A DNA stretch of 64,000 nucleotides from Megascapheus bottae (taxonomy: Eukaryota; Chordata; Mammalia; Rodentia; Geomyidae): the NCBI GenBank assembly GCA_024803745.1, contig JANJXV010000267.1:621001-685000 (forward strand). The letters are read 5' to 3'. The translations under genes and the position numbers were made by a program. Under the pieces are notes generated by a model. It worked only from the letters and a program-made list of their open reading frames with translations, made no database searches and was not told the DNA's origin. Below are positions 38,369 to 50,486 of this stretch, piece by piece (position 1 is the first letter of the stretch; each line of letters opens with the position of its first letter).

Positions 38369-41300
38369 AACACACAATGGAGGTGAGTGAAGTCACAGAA
38401 TGGAGGTGTGTGAAGTAATAGAATGGAGGTGTGTGAAGTCACAAAATGGAGGTGTGTGAAGTCATAGAATGGAGGTGTGTGAAGTCAAAGGATGGAGGTG
38501 TGTGAAGTCATAGAAGGCAGGTGTGTGAAGTCATAAAATGGAGATGTGTGAAGTCACAGAATGGAGATGTGTGAAGTCATAGAATGGAGGTGTGTGACGT
38601 CACAGAATCGAGGTGTGTGAAGTTATATAATGGAAGTGTGTGAAGTCATAGAATGGAGGTGTGTGAAATCATGGACTGGACGTGTGTGAAATCAAAGAAT
38701 GGAGGTGTGGGAAGTGAAAAAATGGAGGTGTGTGAAGTCACAGAATGGAAGTGTGTGAAGTCAAAATTGAGGTGTGTGAAGTCACAGAATGGAGGTGTGT
38801 GAAGTCACAGAATGGAGGTGTGTGAAGTCAAAATGGAGGTGTGTGAAGTCAAAGAAAGAGGTGTGTGAAGTCATAGAATGGAGGTCTCTGAAGTCATGGA
38901 ATGGAGGTTTGTGAGGTCAAATATTTGAAGTGTGTGAAGTTACAGAAAGGAGGTGTGTGAAGTCATAGAATGGAGGTGTGTGAAGTCATAGAATGGAGGT
39001 GTGTGAAGTCACAGAAGGCAGGTGTGTGAAGTCACAGAATACAGTTGTGTGAAATCACAATGGAGGTGTGTGAATTCATAGAATGGAAGTGTGTGAAGTG
39101 AAAGAATGGAGGTGTGGGAAGTCATAGAATGGAGGTGTGTGAAATCACAGAATGGATTTGTGTGTAGTCACAGAGTGCAGGTGTGTAAAGTCACAGATTG
39201 GAGGTGTGTGAAGTCAGATTGGAGGTGTGTGAAGTAACAGAATGGAGGTGTGTCAAGTCAGAAAGGAGGTGTGTGAAGTCATAGAATGGAGGTGTGTGAA
39301 GTCATAGAATGGAGGTGTTTGAAGTCATAGAATGTTGGTTTTTGAAGTCACAGAATGGAGGTGTGTGAAGTCATAGAATGGAGGTGTGTGAAGTCAGATT
39401 GGAGGTGTGTGAAGTAACAGGATGGAGGTGTATCAACTCAGAAAGGAGGTGTGTGAAGTCATAGAATGGAGGTGTGTGAAGTCATAGAATGGAGGTGTGT
39501 GAAATCATAGAATGGAGGTGTGTGAAGTCACAGAAATGAGGTGTTTGAAGTCAAAATGGAAGTGTGTGAAGTGAGAATGGAGGTGTGTGAAGTCATAGAA
39601 TGGAGGTGTGTGAAGTCACAGAATGGAGGTGTGTGAACTCATACAATGGAGGAGTGTGAAGTCATGGAATGGAGGTGTGTGAAGTCACAGATGGTGGTGT
39701 GTGAAGTCATAGAATGGAGGGGTGTGAAGTTACAGAATGGAGGTGTGTGAAGTCACAGAATGGAGGTTTGTGAACTCAGAATGGAGGTGTGTGAATTCAC
39801 AGAAGGGAGGTTTGTGAAGTCATATAATGGATGTTTCTGAAGTAAGAATGAAGGTGTGTGAAGCCATAAAATGGAGGTGTGTGAAGTCAAAATGCAGGTG
39901 TGTGAAATCAAACAATGGAGGTGTGTGAAGTCACAGAATGGAGATGTGTGAAGTCACAGAATGGAAGTGTGTGAAGTCAAAATGGAGGTGTGTGAATTCA
40001 GAGAATGGAGGTGTGTGAAGTCAAATCATGGGCGTGTGTGAAGTCAAAATTTTGGTGTGTGAAGTCACAAATGCAGGTGTGTGATGTCACAGAAGGGAGG
40101 TGTGTGAAGTCAAAATGGAGGTGTGTGAAGTCAAAGAATGGATGTGTTTGAAGTCATAGAATGGAGGTGTGTGAAGTCAGAATGCAGGTGTGTGAAGTCA
40201 GAATGCAGGTGTGTGAAGTCATAGAATGGATGTGTTTGAAGTCATAGAATGGAGGTGTGTGAACTCAGAGAATGGAGGTGTGTGAAGTCAGAATGCAGGT
40301 GTGTGAAGTCATAGAATGGAGGTGTGTGAAGTCATAGAATGGAGGTGTGTGAAGTCATAGATTGGAAGTGTGTGAAGTCATAGAATGGAGGTGTGTGAAG
40401 TCATAGATTGAAGGTGTGTGGAAGTCATAGTATGGAGGTGTGTGAAGTCACAGAAAGGAGATGTGTGAAATCACAGAAAGGAGATGTGTGAAGTCACAAT
40501 GGAGGTGTGTGAAGTCATAGAATGGAGTTGTGTGAAATCGAAGAATGGAGGTTTGTTAAGTCATAGAATGGATTGTGTGTGAAATCATAGAATGGAGGTG
40601 TGTGAATCACAGAATTGAGGTGTGTAAAGTCACAGAGTGGAGGTGTGTGAAGTCACAGAATGGAGTTGTGTGTGAAGTCATAGAATAGAGGTGTGTGAAG
40701 TCACAGAAGGCAGGTGTGTGAAGTCACAGAATACAGTTGTGTGAAGTCATGGAATGGAGGTGTGTGAAGTCAGAATGCAGGTGTGTGAAGTCATAGAATG
40801 GAGGTGTGAGAAGTCATAGAGTGGAGGTGTGTGGAGTCATAGACTGGAAGTGTGTGAAGTCATAAAATGGAGGTGTGTGAAGTCATAGATTGAAGGTGTT
40901 TGGAAGTCATAGTATGGAGGTGTGTGAAGTCACAGAAAGGAGGTGTGTGAAGTCACAGAATGGAGGTGTGTGAAGTCAAAACGGAGGTGTGTGAAGTCAA
41001 AGAATGGAGGTGTGTGAAGTCATAGAATGGAGGTGTATGAAGTCATGGAATAGAGGTTTGTGAAGTCAAACAATGGAAGTGTGTGCAGTTACAGAATGGA
41101 GGTGTGTGAAGTCATAGAATGGAGGTGTGTGAAGTCATTGAATGGAGGAGTGTGAAGTCAGAATGGAGATGTGTGAAGTCACATAATGGAGGTGTGTGAA
41201 GTCATAGAATGTTGGTGTGTGAAGTCATAGAATGGAGGTGTATGAAGTCGTAGAATGGAGGTTTGTGAAGTCAGAATGCAGGTGTGTGTAGTCATAGAAT

Positions 41301-42900
41301 GGAGGTGTGTGAAGTCATAGAATGGAGGTGTGTGAAGTCATACATCGGAAGTGTGTTCAGTCATAGAATGGATGTGTGGGAAGTCATAGAATGGAGGTGT
41401 GTGAAGTCATAGAATGGAGGTGTGCGAAGTCACAGAAGGGAGGTGTGTGAAGTCACAGAATCGAGTTGTCTGAAGTCACAATGGAGGTGTGTGAAGTCAT
41501 AGAATGGAGGTTTGTGAAGTCAGAATAGAGGTGTGCGAAGTCATAGAATGGAGGTGGGTGAAGTCAGAATGGAGCTGTGTGAAGTCTTAGAATTGAGGTG
41601 TGTGCAGTCAGAATGGAGGTGTGTGAACTCATAGAATGGAGGTGTGTGAAGTCACAATGGAGGTGTGTGAAGTCATAGAATGGAGGTGTGGGAAGTAAAA
41701 ATGGAGTTTGTGAACTCATAGAATGAAGGTGTGTGAACTCATAGAATGGAGGTTATGAAGTCATGGAATAGAGGTGTGTGAAGTCAAAGAATGCAGGTGT
41801 GTGAAGTCATCGAATGGAGGTGTGTGAAATCAGAATTGAGGTGTGCTAAGTCATAGAATGGAGGTGTGTGAAGTCAGAATGGAGGTGTGTGAACTCATAG
41901 AACGGAGGTGTGTGAAGTCAGAATGGAGGTGTGATAACTCATGGAATGGAGGTATGTGAAGTCACAATGGAGGTGTGTGAAGTCATAGAATGGTGGTATG
42001 TGAAGTTAGAGAATGGAGGTGTGGAAGTCATAGAATGGAGGTGTGTGAAGTCAGAAATTGAGGTGTGTGAAGTCACAGAATATAGGTGTGTGAATTCAGA
42101 ATGGAGGTGTGTGAAGTCATAGAATGGAGGTGTGTGAAGTCATGGAATGCAGGTGTGTGAAATCATAGAATGGAGGTGTGCGAAGTCACAGAATGGAGGT
42201 GTGTGAAGTCAGAATGGAGGTGTGTTAAGAGATAGAACTGAGGTGTGTAAAGTCAGAATGGAGGTGTGTGAAGTCACAGAATGGAGGTGTGTGAACTCAT
42301 ACAATGGAGGAGTGTGAAGTCATGGAATGGAGGTGTGTGAAGTCACAGATGGAGGTGTGTGAAGTCATAGAATGGAGGGGTGTGAAGTTACAGAATGGAG
42401 GTGTGTGAAGTCACAGAATGGAGGTGTGTGAACTCAGAATGGAGGTGTGTGAATTCACAGAAGGGAGGTTTGTAAAGTCATATAATGGATGTTTCTGAAG
42501 TAAGAATGAAGGTGTGTGAAGCCATAAAATGGAGGTGTGTGAAGTCAAAATGCAGGTGTGTGAAGTCACAGAATGGAGATGTGTGAAGTCACAGAATGGA
42601 AGTGTGTGAAGTCAAAATGGAGGTGTGTGAATTCAGAGAATGGAGGTGTGTGAAGTCAAATCATGGACGTATGTGAAGTCAAAATTTTGGTGTGTGAAGT
42701 CACAAATGCAGGTGTGTGAAGTCAAAATGGAGGTATGTGAAGTCAAAGAATGGATGTGTTTGAAGTCAGAATGGAGGTGAGTGAAGTCAGAATGCAGGTG
42801 TGTGAAGTCAGAATCCAGGTGTGTGAAGTCATAGAATGGATGTGTTTGAAGTCGTAGAATGGAGGTGTGTGAAGTCAGAGAATGGAGGTGTGTGAAGTCA
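36410..42900 (+). repeat. 6,529-bp tandem duplication, copy 2
   Basis: This is the second copy of the segment at 29881-36394. It is 23 bp shorter because one monomer, present near 36190-36212, is missing near 42710. Scattered differences include TTCCAGAATGG near 37110 for TTACAGAATGG, CAGTGG near 37878 for CAATGG, GAACTCAGAG near 40261, and TAGAATAGAGG near 40681. After 42900 the sequence diverges. Confidence 0.9.
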
Positions 42901-45900
42901 TAGATTGGAAGTGTGTGAAGTCATAGAATGGAGATGTGTGAAGTCATAGAATGGAGGTGTGTGAAGTCACAAAATGGAGGTGTGTGAAGTCAGAAATGAG
43001 GTATGTGAAGTCATAAAATGGAGGTGTGTGAAGTCAGAGAATGGAGATGTGTGAAGTCACAGAATGCAGGTGTGTGAAGTAATAGAATGGAGGTGTGTGA
43101 AGTCACAATATGGAGGTGTGTGAAGTCATAGAATGGAGGTGTGTGAAGTCAAAGGATGGAGGTGTGTGAAGTCATAGAAGGCAGGTGTGTGAAGTTATGT
43201 AATGGAAGTGTGTGAAGTCATAGAATGGAGGTGTGTGAACTCATAGAATGGAGGTGTGTGAAATCATGGACTGGACGTGTGTGAAATCAAAGAATGGAGG
43301 TGTGGGAAGTGAAAAAATGGAGGTGTGTGAAGTCACAGAATGGAAGTGTGTGAAGTCAAAATTGAGGTGTGTGAAGTCAAAGAATGGAGGTGTGTGAAGT
43401 CACAGAATGGAGGTCTGTGAAGTCATGGAATGGAGGTTTGTGAGGTCAAATATTTGAAGTGTGTGAAGTTACAGAAAGGAGGTGTGTGAAGTCATAGAAT
43501 GGAGGTGTGTGAAGTCATAGAATGGAGGTGTGTGAAGTCACAGAAGGCAGGTGTGTGAAGTCACAGAATACAGTTGTGTGAAATCACAATGGAGGTATGT
43601 GAATTCATAGAATGGAGGTGTGTGAAGTGAAAGAATGGAGGTGTGTGCAGTCATAGAATGGAGGTGTGTGAAATCACAGAATGGATTTGTGTGTAGTCAC
43701 AGAGTGCAGGTGTGTAAAGTCACAGATTGGAGGTGTGTGAAGTCAGATTGGAGGTGTGTGAAGTAACAGAATGGAGGTGTGTCAACTCAGAAAGGAGGTG
43801 TGTGAAGTCATAGAATGGAGGTGTGTGAAGTCATAGAATGGAGGTGTTTGAAGTCATAGAATGTTGGTTTTTGAAGTCACAGAATGGAGGTGTGTGAAGT
43901 CATAGAATGGAGGTGTGTGAAGTCACAGAAATGAGGTGTTTGAAGTCAAAATGCAAGTGTGTGAAGTCAGAATGGAGGTGTGTGAAGTCATAGAATGGAG
44001 GTGTGTGAAGTCATAGAATGGAGGTGTGTGAACTCATACAAAGGAGGAGTGTGAAGTCATGGAATGGAGGTGTGTGAAGTCACAGATGGAGGTGTGTGAA
44101 GTCATAGAATGGAGGGGTGTGAAGTTACAGAATGGAGGTGTGTGAAGTCACAGAATGGAGGTGTGTGAACTCAGAATGGAGGTGTGTGAATTCACAGAAG
44201 GGAGGTTTGTGAAGTCATATAATGGATGTTTCTGAAGTAAGAATGAAGGTGTGTGAAGCCATAAAATGGAGGTGTGTGAAGTCAAAATGCAGGTGTGTGA
44301 AGTCAAACAATGGAGGTGTGTGAAGTCACAGAATGGAGATGTGTGAAGTCACAGAATGGAAGTGTGTGAAGTCAAAATGGAGGTGTGTGAATTCAGAGAA
44401 TGGAGGTGTGTGAAGTCAAATCATGGACGTGTGTGAAGTCAAAATTTTGGTGTGTGAAGTCACAAATGCAGGTGTGTGAAGTCACAGAATGGAGGTGTGT
44501 GAAGTCAAAATGGAGGTGTGTGAAGTCAAAGAATGGATGTGTTTGAAGTCATAGAATGGAGGTGTGTGAAGTCAGAATGCAGGTGTGTGAAGTCAGAATG
44601 CAGGTGTGTGAAGTCATAGAATGGATGTGTTTGAAGTCGTAGAATGGAGGTGTGTGAAGTCAGAGAATGGAGGTGTGTGAAGTCAGTATGCAGGTGTGTG
44701 AAGTCATAGAATGGAGGTGTGTGAAGTCATAGAATGGAGGTGTGTGAAGCCATAGATTGGAAGTGTGTGAAGTCATAGAATGGAGGTGTGTGAAGTCATA
44801 GATTGAAGGTGTGTGGAAGTCATAGTATGGAGGTGTGTGAAGTCACAGAAAGGAGGTGTGTGAAATCACAGAATGAAGTTGTGTGAAGTCACAATGGAGG
44901 TGTGTGAAGTCATAGAATGGAGTTGTGTGAAATCAAAGAATGGAGGTTTGTTAAGTCATAGAATGGATTGTGTGTGAAATTATAGAATGGAGGTGTGTGA
45001 ATCACAGAATTGAGGTGTGTAAAGTCACAGAGTGGAGTTGTGTGAAGTCACAGAATGGAATTGTGTGTGGAGTCATAGAATGGAGGTGTGTGAAGTCACA
45101 GAAGGCAGGTGTGTGAAGTCACAGAATACAGTTGTGGGAAGTCATGGAATGGAGGTGTGTGAAGTCAGAATGCAGGTGTGTGAAGTCATAGAATGGAGGT
45201 GTGTGAAGTCATAGAATGGAGGTGTGTGGAGTCATAGACTGGAAGTGTGTGAAGTCATAAAATGGAGGTGTGTGAAGTCATAGATTGAAGGTGTGTGGAA
45301 GTCATAGTATGGAGGTGTGTGAAGTCACAGAAAGGAGGTGTGTGAAGTCACAGAATGGAGGTGTGTGAAGTCAAAACGGAGGTGTGTGAAGTCAAAGAAT
45401 GGAGGTGTGTGAAGTCATAGAATGGAGGTGTATGAAGTCATGGAATAGAGGTTTGTGAAGTGAAACAATGGAAGTGTGTGCAGTTACATAATGGAGGTGT
45501 GTGAAGTCATAGAATGGAGGTGTGTGAAGTCATTGAATGGAGGAGTGTGAAGTCAGAATGGAGATGTGTGAAGTCACATAATGGAGGTGTGTGCAGTCAT
45601 AGAATGTTGGTGTGTGAAGTCATAGAATGGAGGTGTATGAAGTCGTAGAATGGAGGTTTGTGAAGTCAGAATGCAGGTGTGTGTAGTCATAGAATGGAGG
45701 TGTGTGAAGTCATAGAATGGAGGTTGTGAAGTCACAGAAGGGAGGTGTGTGAAGTCACAGAATCGAGTTGTCTGAAGTCACAATGGAGGTGTGTGAAGTC
45801 ATAGAATGGAGGTGTGTGAAGTCAGAATAGAGGTGTGCGAAGTCATAGAATGGAGGTGGGTGAAGTCAGAATGGAGCTGTGTGAAGTCTTAGAATTGAGG

Positions 45901-46848
45901 TGTGTGCAGTCAGAATGGAGGTGTGTGAACTCATAGAATGGAGGTGTGTGAAGTCACAATGGAGGTGTGTGAAGTCATAGAATGGAGGTGTGGGAAGTAA
46001 AAATGGAGTTTGTGAACTCATAGAATGAAGGTGTGTGAACTCATAGAATGGAGGTTGTGAAGTCATGGAATGGAGGTGTGTGAAGTCAAAGAATGCAGGT
46101 GTGTGAAGTCATCGAATGGAGGTATGTAAAGTCATGTCATGGAGGTGTGTGAAGTCACAGAATGGAGGTGTGTGAAATCAGAATTGAGGTGTGCTAAGTC
46201 ATAGAATGGAGATGTGTGAAGTCAGAATGGAGGTGTGTGAACTCATAGAACGGAGGTGTGTGAAGTCAGAATGGAGGTGTGTGAACTCATGGAATGGAGG
46301 TATGTGAAGTCACAATAGAGGTGTGTGAAGTCATAGAATGGTGGTATGTGAAGTTACAGAATGGAGGTGTGGAAGTCATAGAATGGAGGTGTGTGAAGTC
46401 AGAAATTGAGGTGTGTGAAGTCACAGAATATAGGTGTGTGAATTCAGAATGGAGGTGTGTGAAGTCATAGAATGGAGGTGTGTGAAGTCATATATTGGAG
46501 GTGTGTGAAGTTACAGAATTGAGGTGTGTGAAGTCACAGAATGGAGGTGTGTGAACTCAGAATGGAGGTGAGTGAAGTCACAGAATGGAGGTGTGTGAAG
46601 TCATAGAATGGAGGTGTGTGAAGTCACAAAATGGAGGTGTGTGAAGTCATAGAATGGAGGTGTGTCAACTCAGAAATGAGGTATGTGAAGTCATAAAATG
46701 GAGGTGTGTGAAGTCAGAGAATGGAGATATGTGAAGGCACAGAATGGAGTTGTATGAAATCAGAGAATGGAGGTATGTGAAGTCAGAGAATCGAGGTGTG
46801 TGAAGTCACAGAATGGAGGTGTGTGAGGTCACAGAATGGAGGTGTGTG
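38369..46848 (+). repeat. HOR interval between E markers, 8,480 bp
   Basis: This is the longest interval without an E marker. It holds most of duplication copy 2 (palindrome 38595-38602, D, F 38918, T, A near 39830, H 41342, A near 42487). A further type II pass follows (D near 43267, F 43447, T near 43863, A near 44223). The start of the 2,373-bp repeat family comes next (GTCATGTCATGG near 46130, G near 46730). The loss of an expected E near 42.95 kb reflects the junction at 42900. Confidence 0.82.
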
Positions 46849-48113
46849 AACACACAATGGAGGTGAGTGAAGTCACAGAATGGAGGTGTGTGAAGTCATA
46901 GAATGGAGATGTGTGAAGTCACAGAATGCAGGTGTGTGAAGTAATAGAATGGAGGTGTGTGAAGTCACAAAATGGAGGTGTGTGAAGTCATAGAATGGAG
47001 GTGTGTGAAGTCAAAGGATGGAGGTGTGTGAAGTCAGAATGCAGGTGTGTGAAGTCATAGAATGGATGTGTTTGAAGTCGTAGAATGGAGGTGTGTGAAG
47101 TCAGAGAATGGAGGTGTGTGAAGTCAGAATGCAGGTGTGTGAAGTAATAGAATGGAGGTGTGTGAAGTCATAGAATGGAGGTGTGTGAAGCCATAGATTG
47201 GAAGTGTGTGAAGTCATAGAATGGAGGTGTGTGAAGTCACAGATTGAAGGTGTGTGGAAGTCATAGTATGGAGGTGTGTGAAGTCACAGAAAGGAGGTGT
47301 GTGAAATCACAGAATGAAGTTGTGTGAAGTCACAATGGAGGTGTGTGAAGTCATAGAATGGATTGTGTGTGAAATTATAGAATGGAGGTGTGTGAATCAC
47401 AGAATTGAGGTGTGTAAAGTCACAGAGTGGAGGTGTGTGAAGTCACAGAATGGAGTTGTGTGTGAAGTCATAGAATGGAGGTGTGTGAAGTCACAGAAGG
47501 CAGGTGTGTGAAGTCACAGAATACAGTTGTGTGAAGTCATGGAATGGAGGTGTGTGAAGTCAGAATGCAGGTGTGTGAAGTCATAGAATGGAGGTGTGTG
47601 AAGTCATAGAATGTAGGTGTGTGGAGTCATAGACTGGAAGTGTGTGAAGTCATAAAATGGAGGTGTGTGAAGTCATAGATTGAAGGTGTGTGGAAGTCAT
47701 AGTATGGAGGTGTGTGAAGTCACAGAAAGGAGGTGTGTGAAGTCACAGAATGGAGGTGTGTGAAGTCAAAACGGAGGTGTGTGAAGTCAAAGAATGGAGG
47801 TGTGTGAAGTCATAGAATGGAGGTGTATGAAGTCATGGAATAGAGGTTTGTGAAGTCAAACAATGGAAGTGTGTGCAGTTACAGAATGGAGGTGTGTGAA
47901 GTCATAGAATGGAGCTGTGTGAAGTCATTGAATGGAGGAGTGTGAAGTCAGAATGGAGATGTGTGAAGTCACATAATGGAGGTGTGTGCAGTCATAGAAT
48001 GGAGGTGTATGAAGTCGTAGAATGGAGGTTTGTGAAGTCAGAATGCAGGTGTGTGTAGTCATAGAATGGAGGTGTGTGAAGTCATAGAATGGAGGTGTGC
48101 GAAGTCACAGAAG
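45741..48113 (+). repeat. 2,373-bp HOR, copy 1
   Basis: From 45741 the sequence repeats every 2,373 bp. It contains E at 46849, G, GTCATGTCATGG, the GATTGAAGGTGTGTGGAAG monomer and a TG-expanded GTTGTGTGTGAAG monomer. It has no C, D, F, T or A block. Just upstream (45.4-45.74 kb) a related but not identical version carries one extra monomer (ATGTTGG near 45605) and an AGGTTGTG deletion near 45723, which marks the edge of the homogenised array. Confidence 0.92.
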
Positions 48114-50486
48114 GGAGGTGTGTGAAGTCACAGAATCGAGTTGTCTGAAGTCACAATGGAGGTGTGTGAAGTCATAGAATGGAGGTGTGTGAAGTCAGAA
48201 TAGAGGTGTGCGAAGTCATAGAATGGAGGTGGGTGAAGTCAGAATGGAGCTGTGTGAAGTCTTAGAATTGAGGTGTGTGCAGTCAGAATGGAGGTGTGTG
48301 AACTCATAGAATGGAGGTGTGTGAAGTCACAATGGAGGTGTGTGAAGTCATAGAATGGAGGTGTGGGAAGTAAAAATGGAGTTTGTGAACTCATAGAATG
48401 AAGGTGTGTGAACTCATAGAATGGAGGTTGTGAAGTCATGGAATGGAGGTGTGTGAAGTCAAAGAATGCAGGTGTGTGAAGTCATCGAATGGAGGTATGT
48501 AAAGTCATGTCATGGAGGTGTGTGAAGTCACAGAATGGAGGTGTGTGAAATCAGAATTGAGGTGTGCTAAGTCATAGAATGGAGATGTGTGAAGTCAGAA
48601 TGGAGGTGTGTGAACTCATAGAACGGAGGTGTGTGAAGTCAGAATGGAGGTGTGTGAACTCATGGAATGGAGGTATGTGAAGTCACAATAGAGGTGTGTG
48701 AAGTCATAGAATGGTGGTATGTGAAGTTACAGAATGGAGGTGTGGAAGTCATAGAATGGAGGTGTGTGAAGTCAGAAATTGAGGTGTGTGAAGTCACAGA
48801 ATATAGGTGTGTGAATTCAGAATGGAGGTGTGTGAAGTCATAGAATGGAGGTGTGTGAAGTCATATATTGGAGGTGTGTGAAGTTACAGAATTGAGGTGT
48901 GTGAAGTCACAGAATGGAGGTGTGTGAACTCAGAATGGAGGTGAGTGAAGTCACAGAATGGAGGTGTGTGAAGTCATAGAATGGAGGTGTGTGAAGTCAC
49001 AAAATGGAGGTGTGTGAAGTCATAGAATGGAGGTGTGTCAACTCAGAAATGAGGTATGTGAAGTCATAAAATGGAGGTGTGTGAAGTCAGAGAATGGAGA
49101 TATGTGAAGGCACAGAATGGAGTTGTATGAAATCAGAGAATGGAGGTATGTGAAGTCAGAGAATCGAGGTGTGTGAAGTCACAGAATGGAGGTGTGTGAG
49201 GTCACAGAATGGAGGTGTGTGAACACACAATGGAGGTGAGTGAAGTCACAGAATGGAGGTGTGTGAAGTCATAGAATGGAGATGTGTGAAGTCACAGAAT
49301 GCAGGTGTGTGAAGTAATAGAATGGAGGTGTGTGAAGTCACAAAATGGAGGTGTGTGAAGTCATAGAATGGAGGTGTGTGAAGTCAAAGGATGGAGGTGT
49401 GTGAAGTCAGAATGCAGGTGTGTGAAGTCATAGAATGGATGTGTTTGAAGTCGTAGAATGGAGGTGTGTGAAGTCAGAGAATGGAGGTGTGTGAAGTCAG
49501 AATGCAGGTGTGTGAAGTAATAGAATGGAGGTGTGTGAAGTCATAGAATGGAGGTGTGTGAAGCCATAGATTGGAAGTGTGTGAAGTCATAGAATGGAGG
49601 TGTGTGAAGTCACAGATTGAAGGTGTGTGGAAGTCATAGTATGGAGGTGTGTGAAGTCACAGAAAGGAGGTGTGTGAAATCACAGAATGAAGTTGTGTGA
49701 AGTCACAATGGAGGTGTGTGAAGTCATAGAATGGATTGTGTGTGAAATTATAGAATGGAGGTGTGTGAATCACAGAATTGAGGTGTGTAAAGTCACAGAG
49801 TGGAGGTGTGTGAAGTCACAGAATGGAGTTGTGTGTGAAGTCATAGAATGGAGGTGTGTGAAGTCACAGAAGGCAGGTGTGTGAAGTCACAGAATACAGT
49901 TGTGTGAAGTCATGGAATGGAGGTGTGTGAAGTCAGAATGCAGGTGTGTGAAGTCATAGAATGGAGGTGTGTGAAGTCATAGAATGTAGGTGTGTGGAGT
50001 CATAGACTGGAAGTGTGTGAAGTCATAAAATGGAGGTGTGTGAAGTCATAGATTGAAGGTGTGTGGAAGTCATAGTATGGAGGTGTGTGAAGTCACAGAA
50101 AGGAGGTGTGTGAAGTCACAGAATGGAGGTGTGTGAAGTCAAAACGGAGGTGTGTGAAGTCAAAGAATGGAGGTGTGTGAAGTCATAGAATGGAGGTGTA
50201 TGAAGTCATGGAATAGAGGTTTGTGAAGTCAAACAATGGAAGTGTGTGCAGTTACAGAATGGAGGTGTGTGAAGTCATAGAATGGAGCTGTGTGAAGTCA
50301 TTGAATGGAGGAGTGTGAAGTCAGAATGGAGATGTGTGAAGTCACATAATGGAGGTGTGTGCAGTCATAGAATGGAGGTGTATGAAGTCGTAGAATGGAG
50401 GTTTGTGAAGTCAGAATGCAGGTGTGTGTAGTCATAGAATGGAGGTGTGTGAAGTCATAGAATGGAGGTGTGCGAAGTCACAGAAG
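48114..50486 (+). repeat. 2,373-bp HOR, copy 2
   Basis: Every stretch compared by eye matches copy 1 at an offset of 2,373, with no length change. E is at 49222. It shares private variants with the other copies, such as AATGTAGGTGTGTGGAG near 49985, where the upstream relative at 45215 has AATGGAGG. Confidence 0.92.
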
